Shown: positions 25,872 to 34,487, counted from the stretch's first letter. The stretch is 64,000 nt of DNA from Flavobacterium sp. KS-LB2 (GCF_036895565.1 NZ_CP145904.1:2852001-2916000), one strand, 5' to 3'. The notes: generated by a model not told the origin, from the sequence alone. Numbers and translations are program-made.

Positions 25872-26471
25872 TTATTTATCTAAAGATTTTGCAGCAGCAA
25901 TTAATAAATCATTTGAAATTCTATTTTTGAAATTAGGTGTAATGTGTTCAAATTCTATTTCAGCATTTGTATTCAAGATAAACACCGAAGGAACTGGTAA
26001 AAAAGAATTATTTGCTCCCTCAGATCCTTTAATTACTATTGGTTTATAATTTTCTGGAGCTTGAAAAGCAATACCAACCGCTTTAGATAATTCGCCTGTA
26101 CTGTCTGATAATAACAAATAATTCAATTTTTCTTTCTCATCAGTAACTTTCAAGTTTTTTGGAGCATCTGGACTTATTGCGATAATTTGATATCCCAAAT
26201 CCAACAATTCTTTTTCGGCTTCGGCCAAAGCTGCTAAATGAGCGTTACAATACGGACACCAACCGCCACGGTAAAAAACTAAAATCGTTTTTTTCTTACT
26301 GATTAATGCTGCTAAATCAACATCCGTATTTTCTACTGATTTTAAAATAAAATTAGGGATTTTTTCTCCAATGAGTAATGGAGCAATTTCTGTGGATATT
26401 TTAGGTAAATCATTTTGAGCTTGAGCAGACAAACCAATTACAAATAGAGCCAAACAAATTATTTTTTTCAT
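25872..26471 (-). CDS. Exported peroxiredoxin-like (AhpC/TSA) protein
   Basis: 199 residues with a signal peptide (MKKIICLALFVIGLSAQAQ). A thioredoxin-fold redox site YRGGWCPYCNAHLAAL carries CxxC near residues 72-75, unlike the single-Cys TxxC of canonical AhpC, and matches the AhpC-TSA_2-like / 'peroxiredoxin-like' family. The CxxC suggests either peroxidase or thiol-disulfide activity in the periplasm. It is the first gene of a seven- to eight-gene minus-strand run down to 21.1 kb. A Crp/Fnr regulator lies 80 bp upstream on the same strand. Confidence 0.88.
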   Translation of the reverse strand: MKKIICLALFVIGLSAQAQNDLPKISTEIAPLLIGEKIPNFILKSVENTDVDLAALISKKKTILVFYRGGWCPYCNAHLAALAEAEKELLDLGYQIIAISPDAPKNLKVTDEKEKLNYLLLSDSTGELSKAVGIAFQAPENYKPIVIKGSEGANNSFLPVPSVFILNTNAEIEFEHITPNFKNRISNDLLIAAAKSLDK

Positions 26472-26551
26472 AGTGATACATTTTAATGTTCTAAAACTAC
26501 TGTGCTATTTCGAAATGATTTGTCGGCTATGTTACAGTTCTAGTAAAATAA

Positions 26552-27229
26552 TTACAATTTACTAATATCCGTTATAATTATTTCTTTCCTACTATAAATT
26601 AGAGTACCATTTGCTTCCATTTCATTGAGCAATTGGGTGGCAGTTTGTCTTGAAGTACAAATAATTTGTGCCATATCATTTTGGGTTAGGTAATTTTCAA
26701 TAACCACGGTATTTTCAGTTCGTACCCCTTCTTTCTCCGCCCAATCTTTTAAGAACTGAAACAATCGGGTTTTAGCATCTTTAGAAATCAAATTAGAATA
26801 ACTGTTTTTAATGCGTTTCATTTTAAGCCCGACAAACTTAGTGTATGACAAAGCCAGACTTGGATTTCGCAATAATAAATCTTCAAAATCCGACATTAGA
26901 AAACTACAAATAGCCACGTCATCTGAAAGTACTTTTGCATATTCATTGGACTGGCTGTCAGCTTCCAAAGTCAGTTCTCCAAATAAATCTCCTTTTTGAA
27001 TAATATCTTTAATCGTTTCATTGCCATCTTCATCGACCGCAACAATCTTTATGTTTCCTTTTTTTAGCAGAAAAATTCTCGGCAAATCCGATGAAGAAAA
27101 ATAAATGATTTCGCCTTTCTGAGCTTTTTTAAAACCGGTAATAATACACAATTGTCTGATTTGTCCAAAACTCAATGTCCTGAATAATTTATGATCGCGC
27201 AAATACCAATATTTTAAATCCTCGTACAT
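26552..27229 (-). CDS. Crp/Fnr family transcriptional regulator
   Basis: 225 residues. The cyclic-nucleotide-binding-like beta roll spans about 20-130 (GEIIYFSSSDLPRIFLLKKGNIKIV, IQKGDLFGELTLEA). The winged helix is at the C-terminus (YLTQNDMAQIICTSRQTATQLLNEMEANGTLIY, about 175-205). No cysteine cluster typical of Fnr iron-sulfur binding is present, and the cAMP-contact Arg/Ser pair is not obvious, so the ligand is unknown. It lies directly upstream of the peroxiredoxin-YHS-DoxX run and is a natural candidate regulator of it. Confidence 0.92.
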   Translation of the reverse strand: MYEDLKYWYLRDHKLFRTLSFGQIRQLCIITGFKKAQKGEIIYFSSSDLPRIFLLKKGNIKIVAVDEDGNETIKDIIQKGDLFGELTLEADSQSNEYAKVLSDDVAICSFLMSDFEDLLLRNPSLALSYTKFVGLKMKRIKNSYSNLISKDAKTRLFQFLKDWAEKEGVRTENTVVIENYLTQNDMAQIICTSRQTATQLLNEMEANGTLIYSRKEIIITDISKL

Positions 27230-27255
27230 GAAAAATTATTTCCGTAAATGTATTA

Positions 27256-27295
27256 AAAAAATAAAACCCTTTACAACCGAAATTGAAAAGGGTTT
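27256..27295 (-). terminator. Intrinsic terminator after the acyl-CoA dehydrogenase
   Basis: On the minus strand AAACCCTTT pairs with AAAGGGTTTT (27295-27287 and 27272-27263), followed by ATTTTTTT. It ends the acyl-CoA dehydrogenase transcript and insulates the Crp/Fnr gene. Confidence 0.85.
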
Positions 27296-27316
27296 GTACA
27301 AGCTATTTTATATGCT

Positions 27317-28456
27317 TTAAGAAACTAATCCTCTTGAAATTACAATTCTTTGGATCTCAGACGTTCCTTCATAAATCTGTGTAATTTTAGAATCACGCAT
27401 CATACGTTCTACATGGTATTCAGCAACATAACCGTTTCCACCGTGTATCTGAACGGCTTCATTTGCCACTTCTAAAGCTATTTCTGAAGCGTATAATTTT
27501 GCCATAGCACCAGAATGCGCAATATCCTTACCTTCATCTTTTTCGCAAGCCGCTTTCATCACCAATAATTTTGCTGCAGTTACTTTCACATACATATCAG
27601 CCAATTTGAAAGCAATAGCTTGATGATTAAAAATTTCTTTCCCAAAAGCTTTTCTTTCATGAGAATATTTCAACGCAATTTCATAAGCACCAGTTGCAAT
27701 TCCTAAAGCCTGTGATGCAATTCCTATTCTACCGCCGTTTAAAACATTCATAGCAAAAGCAAATCCAAATCCGTCTTCACCTATTCTATTTTCTTTTGGA
27801 ACCTTAACATCACTAAACATTAAAGAATGCGTATCAGATCCTCTAATCCCCATTTTTTTTTCCTTTGGACCTATATCAAAACCAGCCCAACCTTTTTCTA
27901 CAATAAAGGCATTGATTCCTTTATGTCCTTTTTCTATATCAGTTTGTGCAATTACAATATAAGTAGATGCTGTAGAACCATTTGTTATCCAGTTTTTTGT
28001 TCCATTTAACAAATAATAATCTCCTTTATCAATTGCTGTCGTTTTTTGCGAAGTTGCATCAGATCCCGCTTCAGGCTCTGACAAACAAAAAGCACCAATA
28101 ACATCTCCTTTTGCAAGCGGCACTAAGTATTTCATTTTTTGCTCTTCATTGCAATATTTTTCAAGACCCGCACACACTAAAGAATTGTTTACTGACATAA
28201 TTACAGCAGCCGAAGCATCAACTTTTGCGATTTCCGTCATTGCCAAAACATAAGAGATACTGTCTAAACCAGACCCGCCATATTTAGGATCTACCATCAT
28301 TCCCATAAAACCTAAATCGGCCATCATTTTCACCTGCTCAGTAGGAAATTTTGAATGTTCATCGCGTTCAATGACACCCGGTAATAATTCTGCTACAGCA
28401 AAATCTTTAGCGGCTTGTTGAATCATTAAATGCTCTTCGGTTAGATTAAAATCCAT
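27317..28456 (-). CDS. Acyl-CoA dehydrogenase
   Basis: 379-residue FAD enzyme of fatty-acid or branched-chain acyl-CoA oxidation. Family motifs: FCLSEPEAGSDA (about 122-133), WITNGSTAS (about 155-163), and the catalytic base E363 in IYEGTSEIQRIVISR. Length and glutamate position fit short-chain/butyryl-type ACADs. It is monocistronic, with a consensus promoter at 28494-28523 and a terminator at 27256. The promoter region is shared back to back with anmK. Confidence 0.96.
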   Translation of the reverse strand: MDFNLTEEHLMIQQAAKDFAVAELLPGVIERDEHSKFPTEQVKMMADLGFMGMMVDPKYGGSGLDSISYVLAMTEIAKVDASAAVIMSVNNSLVCAGLEKYCNEEQKMKYLVPLAKGDVIGAFCLSEPEAGSDATSQKTTAIDKGDYYLLNGTKNWITNGSTASTYIVIAQTDIEKGHKGINAFIVEKGWAGFDIGPKEKKMGIRGSDTHSLMFSDVKVPKENRIGEDGFGFAFAMNVLNGGRIGIASQALGIATGAYEIALKYSHERKAFGKEIFNHQAIAFKLADMYVKVTAAKLLVMKAACEKDEGKDIAHSGAMAKLYASEIALEVANEAVQIHGGNGYVAEYHVERMMRDSKITQIYEGTSEIQRIVISRGLVS

Positions 28457-28493
28457 ATTTTTATTGTAAATTAAATGTTCTTAAATTTGTCGT

Positions 28494-28523
28494 CAAAAGT
28501 AATTATTAAATATCAGATTTCAA
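28494..28523 (-). promoter_or_regulatory. Acyl-CoA dehydrogenase promoter
   Basis: On the minus strand: TTG (28523-28521), 19 bp, then TACTTTTG (28501-28494), a complete consensus match. It lies 37 bp before the ATG and 21 bp from the divergent anmK ATG at its other end. Confidence 0.75.
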
Positions 28524-28544
28524 ACGATTTCGTAAATTTAGCCA

Positions 28545-29615
28545 ATGTTTAAAGAAAAGTATACTATTATAGGAGTCATGTCTGGAACTTCGTTAGACGG
28601 CGTAGATTTGGCACACATTGTTTTTACAGTAAAAAACAACAAATGGGAATTTGAAATTCTGGAATCTGAAACTATCGCTTACCCAAATGATTGGTTAAAC
28701 AAATTAAAAATTGCAGTCGGTTTTTCTAAGACTCAACTCGAAAAACTAAATCAAGACTACACCCAACTTCTAGCTACCATTATTTCGGATTTTGTCAAAA
28801 AATACGACATAAAAAACCTTGACGCTATTTCGTCACACGGACACACTATTCTTCACCAACCACAAAATGGCTTTACATTGCAAATTGGCAATTTACCGGA
28901 AATAGCTACTCTACTCAACCAAACTGTTATTTGTGATTTCAGAGTTCAAGACGTGCAACTTGGCGGACAAGGCGCACCTTTGGTTCCTATTGGTGACCGA
29001 ATTTTATTTTCTGAATACGACTACTGCATAAATTTAGGTGGTTTTTCGAATGTATCCTTTGAACAAAATAACGAAAGAATCGCCTTTGATATCTCGCCTC
29101 TAAATACCGTTTTAAATTTTTACGCCAATCAATTGGGATTGGATTATGATGACAAAGGCCTTATTTCAAAAACTGGTAATTGTAACGAAGAATTATTAAA
29201 GGAATTAAATGCTTTAGATTTCTACCAAAAAAAACATCCTAAATCGTTGGGTTTCGAATTTGTAAAAGAAACGATTTTGCCACTTATCGAAAGCCATACC
29301 ATTCCCCTTGAAGACAAATTGCACACTTTCACGGAACATGTGGCGTTGCAAATTGCTTTGGCTTTGCCTAATAAAAACGGAAGCCTTTTTATAACTGGCG
29401 GCGGCGCTTACAATGATTTTCTCATCGAGAGAATTCAGTACTATTTACCCGAAATGAAAATTATAATTCCGTCTCCAAAGATTCTGGAATTCAAAGAAGC
29501 GTTAATTTTTGCACTACTCGGAGTTTTAAAATTGCGCGGAGAAATCAATGTTTTAAGTAGCGTTACAGGCGCAAAAACAGATCACAGTTCTGGAAAAATT
29601 TATTCACCAAAATAA
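28545..29615 (+). CDS. anmK: Anhydro-N-acetylmuramic acid kinase
   Basis: 356 residues, cytosolic. Phosphorylates and opens 1,6-anhydro-MurNAc during cell-wall recycling. The N-terminus IIGVMSGTSLDGVDL is the AnmK ATP-site signature, followed by ISSHGHTILHQP, DFRVQDVQLGGQGAPLVP, INLGGFSNVSF and TGGGAYNDFLIERI. Length is normal. It stands alone between a divergent acyl-CoA dehydrogenase and the downstream Glu/Leu-type dehydrogenase. Confidence 0.95.
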   Translation: MFKEKYTIIGVMSGTSLDGVDLAHIVFTVKNNKWEFEILESETIAYPNDWLNKLKIAVGFSKTQLEKLNQDYTQLLATIISDFVKKYDIKNLDAISSHGHTILHQPQNGFTLQIGNLPEIATLLNQTVICDFRVQDVQLGGQGAPLVPIGDRILFSEYDYCINLGGFSNVSFEQNNERIAFDISPLNTVLNFYANQLGLDYDDKGLISKTGNCNEELLKELNALDFYQKKHPKSLGFEFVKETILPLIESHTIPLEDKLHTFTEHVALQIALALPNKNGSLFITGGGAYNDFLIERIQYYLPEMKIIIPSPKILEFKEALIFALLGVLKLRGEINVLSSVTGAKTDHSSGKIYSPK

Positions 29616-29651
29616 AATTAAAAATACATATTTCACATTATTCTATTTTTT

Positions 29652-29659
29652 TATATTTG
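29652..29659 (+). promoter_or_regulatory. Glu/Leu-type dehydrogenase promoter -7 box
   Basis: TATATTTG, an exact TAnnTTTG match, 24 bp before the chosen ATG at 29684. Its position inside the open frame upstream supports the later start. Confidence 0.5.
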
Positions 29660-29683
29660 CCAAAATTAAACATATCGCAACAA

Positions 29684-30910
29684 ATGAAAGATTTATTAAA
29701 GAAATTCGAAAATAAAGAACCTGAGATAGTTTTCCATTGGAAAGATGCTGAAACGGAAGCTGAAGGATGGACAGTCATCAATTCGCTGCGTGGTGGTGCT
29801 GCCGGTGGTGGAACTCGAATGAGAAAAGGGTTGGATATGAATGAAGTTTTGTCTTTGGCAAAAACCATGGAAGTGAAATTTTCGGTTTCTGGACCTGCTA
29901 TTGGCGGTGCTAAATCTGGAATTAATTTTGATCCAAATGATCCAAGAAAAAAAGGCGTTTTACAACGTTGGTATAAAGCCGTTTCTCCATTATTGAAAAG
30001 TTACTACGGAACGGGTGGCGATTTGAATGTAGATGAAATTCACGAAGTAATTCCAATGACGGAAGAATGTGGTGTTTGGCATCCGCAAGAAGGAGTTTTC
30101 AATGGTCACTTTAAACCAACCGAAGCAGATAAAATCAATAGAATTGGACAATTGCGTCAAGGTGTGGTAAAAGTGATAGAAAATCCAAAATTCTCACCAG
30201 ATGTTTCTAAAAAATATACTGTAGCTGATATGATTACCGGTTATGGCGTTGCTGAAGCCGTTCGCAATTATTATACAATTTATGGTGGTGATGTAAAAGG
30301 AAAGAAAGCAATCGTACAAGGTTTTGGAAATGTAGGTTCTGCTGCTGCTTTTTATTTAGCCGAAATGGGTGCGAAAGTCATTGGTATTATCGACAGAGAT
30401 GGTGGATTAATCAACGAAGAAGGATTCACTTTTGAAGAAATAAGAGCTTTATTTCTTGCCAAAGACGGGAACAAACTAGTTGCCGAAAACATGATTCCTT
30501 TTGAAGAAATCAATCAAAAAATATGGACCATTGGTGCCGAAATATTCACTCCATGTGCCGCTTCAAGATTGGTAACTCAATCTCAAATTGACAGTTTAAT
30601 TGCTAACGGTCTTGAGGTAATTTCTTGTGGCGCAAATGTACCTTTTGCTGATAAAGAAATCTTTTTCGGTCCAATTATGGAAGATGTAGATCATAAAGTG
30701 AGTTTGATTCCTGACTTTATTTCTAATTGTGGAATGGCAAGAGTTTTTGCTTACTTCATGGAAAAGAAAGTACAAATGACCGATGAAGCTATCTTTCAAG
30801 ACACTTCAGAAATTATCAAAAAAGCAATTGAAAAAGCACATGCTTTAAATCCAAGTAAAACAAATATTAGTGCCACTGCTTTTGAAATCGCATTGAAGCA
30901 GTTAACATAG
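29684..30910 (+). CDS. Glu/Leu/Phe/Val dehydrogenase family protein
   Basis: 408 residues, oxidative deaminase of amino acids with NAD(P). GGAAGGGTRMRKGLDMNEVLSLAKTM and the catalytic-lysine region GPAIGGAKSGINFDP are in the N-terminal domain. The Rossmann motif GFGNVGSAAAFYLAEMGA lies near residue 218, and SCGANVPFADKEI late. The sequence is closer to leucine/phenylalanine-type than to classical GdhA, and the substrate cannot be fixed. The frame extends nine codons upstream to a TTG at 29657, overlapping the -7 box, so the ATG at 29684 is chosen. Confidence 0.9.
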   Translation: MKDLLKKFENKEPEIVFHWKDAETEAEGWTVINSLRGGAAGGGTRMRKGLDMNEVLSLAKTMEVKFSVSGPAIGGAKSGINFDPNDPRKKGVLQRWYKAVSPLLKSYYGTGGDLNVDEIHEVIPMTEECGVWHPQEGVFNGHFKPTEADKINRIGQLRQGVVKVIENPKFSPDVSKKYTVADMITGYGVAEAVRNYYTIYGGDVKGKKAIVQGFGNVGSAAAFYLAEMGAKVIGIIDRDGGLINEEGFTFEEIRALFLAKDGNKLVAENMIPFEEINQKIWTIGAEIFTPCAASRLVTQSQIDSLIANGLEVISCGANVPFADKEIFFGPIMEDVDHKVSLIPDFISNCGMARVFAYFMEKKVQMTDEAIFQDTSEIIKKAIEKAHALNPSKTNISATAFEIALKQLT

Positions 30911-30957
30911 ATTTACTTGTTTTTAAAAACAATTTTATAATTTACAATTCTATTCTG

Positions 30958-31012
30958 AAAAGTCAGTTTAACGCATTATGTCCCTAACAAATGTATTAAA
31001 CTGACTTTTTCA
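30958..31012 (+). terminator. Terminator after the Glu/Leu-type dehydrogenase
   Basis: A perfect 14-bp stem, AAAAGTCAGTTTAA / TTAAACTGACTTTT, around a 24-nt loop that can itself pair at CATT/AATG, followed by Ts. The rest of the spacer to 31119 is AT-rich, with no clear promoter match. Confidence 0.75.
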
Positions 31013-31119
31013 ATATTTTATAATAACGCCCTACACAAAACCTAATCTATTGCATATTTTAATCTAAGAAATAGCAATTTTTATAATATATTAGCGTTTC
31101 ATTACCAAAGAAAAATTAT

Positions 31120-31824
31120 ATGAGCATATTGTTACAAGCAGACACCCTATCTGTTGCAAGTGAAAATTTAGCGGAAGCTGTTCCTGTTGAGAAAACGTTA
31201 TCAATTATGGAACTATTAACTAGCGGAGGATTAGCCGGTCAGATCATAATGATCTCCTTATTTCTGATGTTTTTTATTGCTTTATACCTCTATTTTGAAC
31301 GTTTAATGGCCATCAACGCAGCCTCGAAAGTAGACACGAACTTCATGGGTCAAATCAAGGAAAACATTAAAAACGGCCGCATTGATAACGCTAAAATTAT
31401 TTGTGCGCACTATAAATCGCCTGTTGCACGACTAATCGAGAAAGGAATTTCACGAATAGGAAAACCACTTGACGATATCAACACAGCTATTGAAAATGCT
31501 GGAAAATTAGAAATTTACAAACTAGAGAAAAACGTAAGCATGCTTGCTACTATTTCGGGAGCAGGTCCTATGACTGGTTTTTTAGGAACGGTTGTGGGAA
31601 TGATTCAGGCATTCCATAAAATGGCTAGCTCTGGCGGTCAAATCGAAGTGGGTGCTCTTTCAGAAGGAATTTATACTGCCATGACAACAACTGTTGTTGG
31701 TCTGGTTGTTGGTATTATTGCATACGTAGGTTACAATCACCTAGTAGTAAAAACTGACAAGATAGTTCATCAAATGGAAGCCAATGCGGTTGACTTCTTA
31801 GACTTATTAAACGATCCAGCATAA
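31120..31824 (+). CDS. exbB: MotA/TolQ/ExbB proton channel family protein
   Basis: 234 residues, inner-membrane channel subunit of the TonB energising complex. Three helices: IIMISLFLMFFIALYLYFERLM (about 41-62), a middle ATISGAGPMTGFLGTVVGMIQAFHKM, and TTTVVGLVVGIIAYVGYNHLV. The conserved GAGPMTGFLGTVVGM segment is the family signature. An extra hydrophilic N-terminus of about 35 residues precedes the first helix. It is followed by exbD 2 bp later and tonB, giving a complete energy-transduction operon that could power TonB-dependent outer-membrane transport, including the SusC at 50.5 kb. Confidence 0.93.
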   Translation: MSILLQADTLSVASENLAEAVPVEKTLSIMELLTSGGLAGQIIMISLFLMFFIALYLYFERLMAINAASKVDTNFMGQIKENIKNGRIDNAKIICAHYKSPVARLIEKGISRIGKPLDDINTAIENAGKLEIYKLEKNVSMLATISGAGPMTGFLGTVVGMIQAFHKMASSGGQIEVGALSEGIYTAMTTTVVGLVVGIIAYVGYNHLVVKTDKIVHQMEANAVDFLDLLNDPA

Positions 31825-31826
31825 TC

Positions 31827-32219
31827 ATGAATTTAAGAGGAAGAAATAAAGTTAGCGCTGAATTCAATATGTCATCCATGACTGATATTGTTTTTTTATT
31901 ACTGATATTCTTTATGCTGACGTCAACAATGGTTACCACTAATGCCTTGGATTTGGTATTGCCAAAAGCAAAAGGAAAAACAGACAGTAATAAAAATATC
32001 TCCGTAAGCATCAATAAAAAATTAGAGTTTTTTATTGATAAAGAACCCGTTTTAGAAACTGAATTGGAATCTAAATTGCTATCCCTATTTACCGCTGACA
32101 AAGAAAAAGCTATAGTTTTGAGAGCCGAAGAAGGTGTACCAATTGAGAAAGCTGTGAGTGTTTTAGATATCGCAAATCGAAACCAAATCAAAGTAGTTTT
32201 AGCAGTAAGACCTAAATAA
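31827..32219 (+). CDS. exbD: ExbD/TolR family biopolymer transport protein
   Basis: 130 residues. A short cytosolic N-terminus (RGRNKVSAEFNMSSMTDIVF), one membrane helix (VFLLLIFFMLTSTMV) containing the functionally essential Asp just before it (MTDIVF), then a periplasmic domain. Couples proton flow to TonB. Sits 2 bp after exbB and 28 bp before tonB. Confidence 0.93.
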   Translation: MNLRGRNKVSAEFNMSSMTDIVFLLLIFFMLTSTMVTTNALDLVLPKAKGKTDSNKNISVSINKKLEFFIDKEPVLETELESKLLSLFTADKEKAIVLRAEEGVPIEKAVSVLDIANRNQIKVVLAVRPK

Positions 32220-32247
32220 TTTTAGTGCGTTTAAAGATTTATTCTAA

Positions 32248-33045
32248 ATGAAATACATAGAAACAGAAGAAGAAAAAAAATCATTTGCAATCACATCAAT
32301 TATTTTTGTGATTCTATTTATTTTGTTCTTTTATTTAGGATTGACTTCTCTAGATCCTCCTCCTGAAAATGGAATAGCAATCAACTTTGGAACTACTGAA
32401 TTTGGATCAGGAGACATACAACCTACCGAAGCCATACAATCAGCTCCTAAAACGACTGCAGCACAGGAAACTGCCTCAAGCAATGACGAGGTTTTATCAC
32501 AAGATATTGAAGAGGCAGTGGTTATAAAAGAAACTAAGAAAATCCAACCTAATAAGGAAACCGCCAAAGAAATTGTTAAACCTAAGCCCAAAGAAAATCC
32601 AAAACCTTCACAAAGTACTTCTGACGCATTGTCAAGCATCCTAAACGGACCCAAATCAGATGGAAAAGCTCAAGGAGGCCAAGGCAATGACAATACAGCT
32701 GGAGACAAAGGAAGTCCAAATGGTAATCCTTACGCTAACAGTTATTATGGTTCAGGAAGTGGAAGCGGCAACGGAAGTGGCTGGGGACTTAATGGCAGAA
32801 GCATCAGCTCCAGAGGAAAAGAAGTGCAAAAATGCAATGAATTTGGCACTGTAGTCGTTCAAATTACAGTAAATAGAAACGGGAACGTAATTGCCGCCAA
32901 ATATACTAAAGGCACAACAAACACTAATCCTTGCCTAGTAGAACCCGCTTTGGCTACAGCCCGAAAATACAAATGGCAAGCAGATCCAAAAGCACCCGAA
33001 ACTCAAGTTGGCTTTATCACCGTTAACTTTAAACTAAGTGAATAA
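32248..33045 (+). CDS. tonB: Energy transducer TonB
   Basis: 265 residues. One N-terminal membrane helix (about 14-34), a long Pro/Lys-rich periplasmic spacer (KIQPNKETAKEIVKPKPKENPKP), a Gly/Ser/Asn-rich stretch around 150-175, then a C-terminal beta domain (FGTVVVQITVNRNGNVIAAKY, ending VGFITVNFKLSE). The C-terminal fold resembles TonB/TolA-type domains, with the family's usual pair of Cys in KCNEFG and TNPCLVEPA. It couples ExbB/ExbD to outer-membrane receptors. Third gene of the operon. Confidence 0.88.
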   Translation: MKYIETEEEKKSFAITSIIFVILFILFFYLGLTSLDPPPENGIAINFGTTEFGSGDIQPTEAIQSAPKTTAAQETASSNDEVLSQDIEEAVVIKETKKIQPNKETAKEIVKPKPKENPKPSQSTSDALSSILNGPKSDGKAQGGQGNDNTAGDKGSPNGNPYANSYYGSGSGSGNGSGWGLNGRSISSRGKEVQKCNEFGTVVVQITVNRNGNVIAAKYTKGTTNTNPCLVEPALATARKYKWQADPKAPETQVGFITVNFKLSE

Positions 33046-33062
33046 TCCGTAGCAAAAACATT

Positions 33063-33088
33063 AAAAACTCAAGTATCTTTGAGTTTTT
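33063..33088 (+). terminator. Terminator of exbB-exbD-tonB overlapping the folC promoter
   Basis: Stem AAAAACTCAA (33063-33072) / TTGAGTTTTT (33079-33088) with a 6-nt loop, followed by ATTATTT. The folC -7 box TATCTTTG occupies the loop and the right arm (33074-33081). Confidence 0.7.
33074..33081 (+). promoter_or_regulatory. folC promoter -7 box inside the terminator hairpin
   Basis: TATCTTTG, an exact TAnnTTTG match, 23 bp before the folC ATG and wholly within the hairpin described at 33063-33088. No TTG at -33. Confidence 0.5.
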
Positions 33089-33104
33089 ATTATTTAAAGA
33101 CCAC

Positions 33105-34325
33105 ATGAACTATCAGGAAACCATAAATTGGATGTTCAATCAACTCCCAATGTACCAACTTCAGGGCGCTTCGGCCTATAAAAAAGATTTGACCAATACT
33201 CATTTACTCCTAGCACATCTTGAGAATCCACAAGAAAAATTAAAGTGCATTCATGTTGCCGGAACTAACGGGAAAGGTTCTACGTCGCATATGTTGGCAT
33301 CGATTCTTCAAGAAGCTGGTTATAAAGTTGGATTGTACACTTCTCCTCATTTAAAGGATTTCCGGGAACGTATAAAAATTAACGGAAAGGACATATCTGA
33401 AGAATTTATTACTGATTTTATAAATGAACACAAAAGTTTTTTTGAGTCCAATGACATGAGTTTTTTTGAAATGACCGTTGGACTTGCCTTCGATTATTTT
33501 GCTAAAGAAAAAGTAGACATAGCCGTTATTGAAGTGGGAATGGGCGGAAGATTAGATGCGACCAACATCATCACTCCATTAGTTTCGGTGATTACCAATA
33601 TAGGATTAGATCACACACAATTTTTGGGCAACACCCTTCAATCAATCTCTTTTGAAAAAGCGGGGATCATAAAGCCCAACATTCCTGTAATAATAGGAGA
33701 ATATACTTCTGAAACAAAACCTGTTTTTTTGGCTAAAGCCAAAGAATGCAATTCGGAAATTTATTTTGCTGCTGATTTAGTTTCAGAAACCTATCCTTCT
33801 GATTTAATTGGCGATTATCAAATTCATAATAAAAAGACGGTACTACAAACCATTTCCGTTTTAAATAGTCCGAATGAATTTAAAATCACACCCGAAAACA
33901 TAAAAGCCGGCTTGTTACATGTGGTTAAAAATACTGGACTACAAGGAAGATGGCAGCAATTAAGAGAATTCCCAAAAGTTATTTGCGATACTGCACACAA
34001 TAAAAACGGACTAGAAATTGTTTTGAATCAAATTCAAAAAGAAGATTTTGACACTTTACATATTGTTTTAGGAGTTGTAAATGACAAAGATTTAGAGGAG
34101 ATTTTGCCTTTATTCCCCAAAAAAGCAAATTATTATTTCTGCAAACCTAATATTCCTCGAGGTCTAGAAGTTCAGATTCTAAAAGAAAAAGCTACTAGCT
34201 TTGGCTTAAAAGGCGAAGTATACAATTCTGTTTCAGAAGCTTATCAAAAAGCACTGAAAAATGCAGGAGCAACTGACTTCATATACATTGGCGGAAGTAC
34301 ATTTGTGGTCGCGGAAATTTTATAA
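33105..34325 (+). CDS. folC: Bifunctional dihydrofolate / folylpolyglutamate synthase
   Basis: 406 residues, Mur-ligase family. ATP-binding HVAGTNGKGSTSHMLASILQEAGYKVG (about 50-76) with the family wording TSPHLKDFRERI following. FEMTVGLAFDYFA and the VIEVGMGGRLDATNII segment (about 143-158), and the C-terminal HNKNGLEIVLNQI. Adds glutamate to dihydropteroate and lengthens folate tails. It stands between the Ton operon and tRNA-Val. Confidence 0.95.
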   Translation: MNYQETINWMFNQLPMYQLQGASAYKKDLTNTHLLLAHLENPQEKLKCIHVAGTNGKGSTSHMLASILQEAGYKVGLYTSPHLKDFRERIKINGKDISEEFITDFINEHKSFFESNDMSFFEMTVGLAFDYFAKEKVDIAVIEVGMGGRLDATNIITPLVSVITNIGLDHTQFLGNTLQSISFEKAGIIKPNIPVIIGEYTSETKPVFLAKAKECNSEIYFAADLVSETYPSDLIGDYQIHNKKTVLQTISVLNSPNEFKITPENIKAGLLHVVKNTGLQGRWQQLREFPKVICDTAHNKNGLEIVLNQIQKEDFDTLHIVLGVVNDKDLEEILPLFPKKANYYFCKPNIPRGLEVQILKEKATSFGLKGEVYNSVSEAYQKALKNAGATDFIYIGGSTFVVAEIL

Positions 34326-34342
34326 TTTTTTTATTTTTTTAC

Positions 34343-34372
34343 TTGTAAATACCAATTCTAGTTGTATATTTG
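34343..34372 (+). promoter_or_regulatory. tRNA-Val promoter
   Basis: TTG (34343-34345), 19 bp, TATATTTG (34365-34372): a complete match to the Bacteroidota housekeeping consensus, 39 bp before the tRNA 5' end. Confidence 0.85.
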
Positions 34373-34411
34373 CACACGCAATAACACTAACGAAAGTTAC
34401 TAAATTGTTTA

Positions 34412-34486
34412 GGGCGATTAGCTCAGCTGGTTCAGAGCACCTCGTTTACACCGAGGGGGTCGGGGGTTCGAACCCCTCATCGCCCA
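34412..34486 (+). tRNA. tRNA-Val (anticodon TAC)
   Basis: 75 nt. Acceptor stem GGGCGAT / ATCGCCC with discriminator A. The D arm contains GCTC...GAGC. The anticodon stem CCTCG/CGAGG surrounds loop TTTACAC with TAC. The T arm CGGGG / CCCCT holds TTCGAAC. CCA is not encoded. It is transcribed alone from a perfect promoter into a hairpin terminator. Confidence 0.97.
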
Positions 34487-34487
34487 C

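Noticed and set aside
32660-32854. 64-residue frame inside tonB
   Set aside because: Out-of-frame reading of the Gly/Ser-rich TonB spacer.
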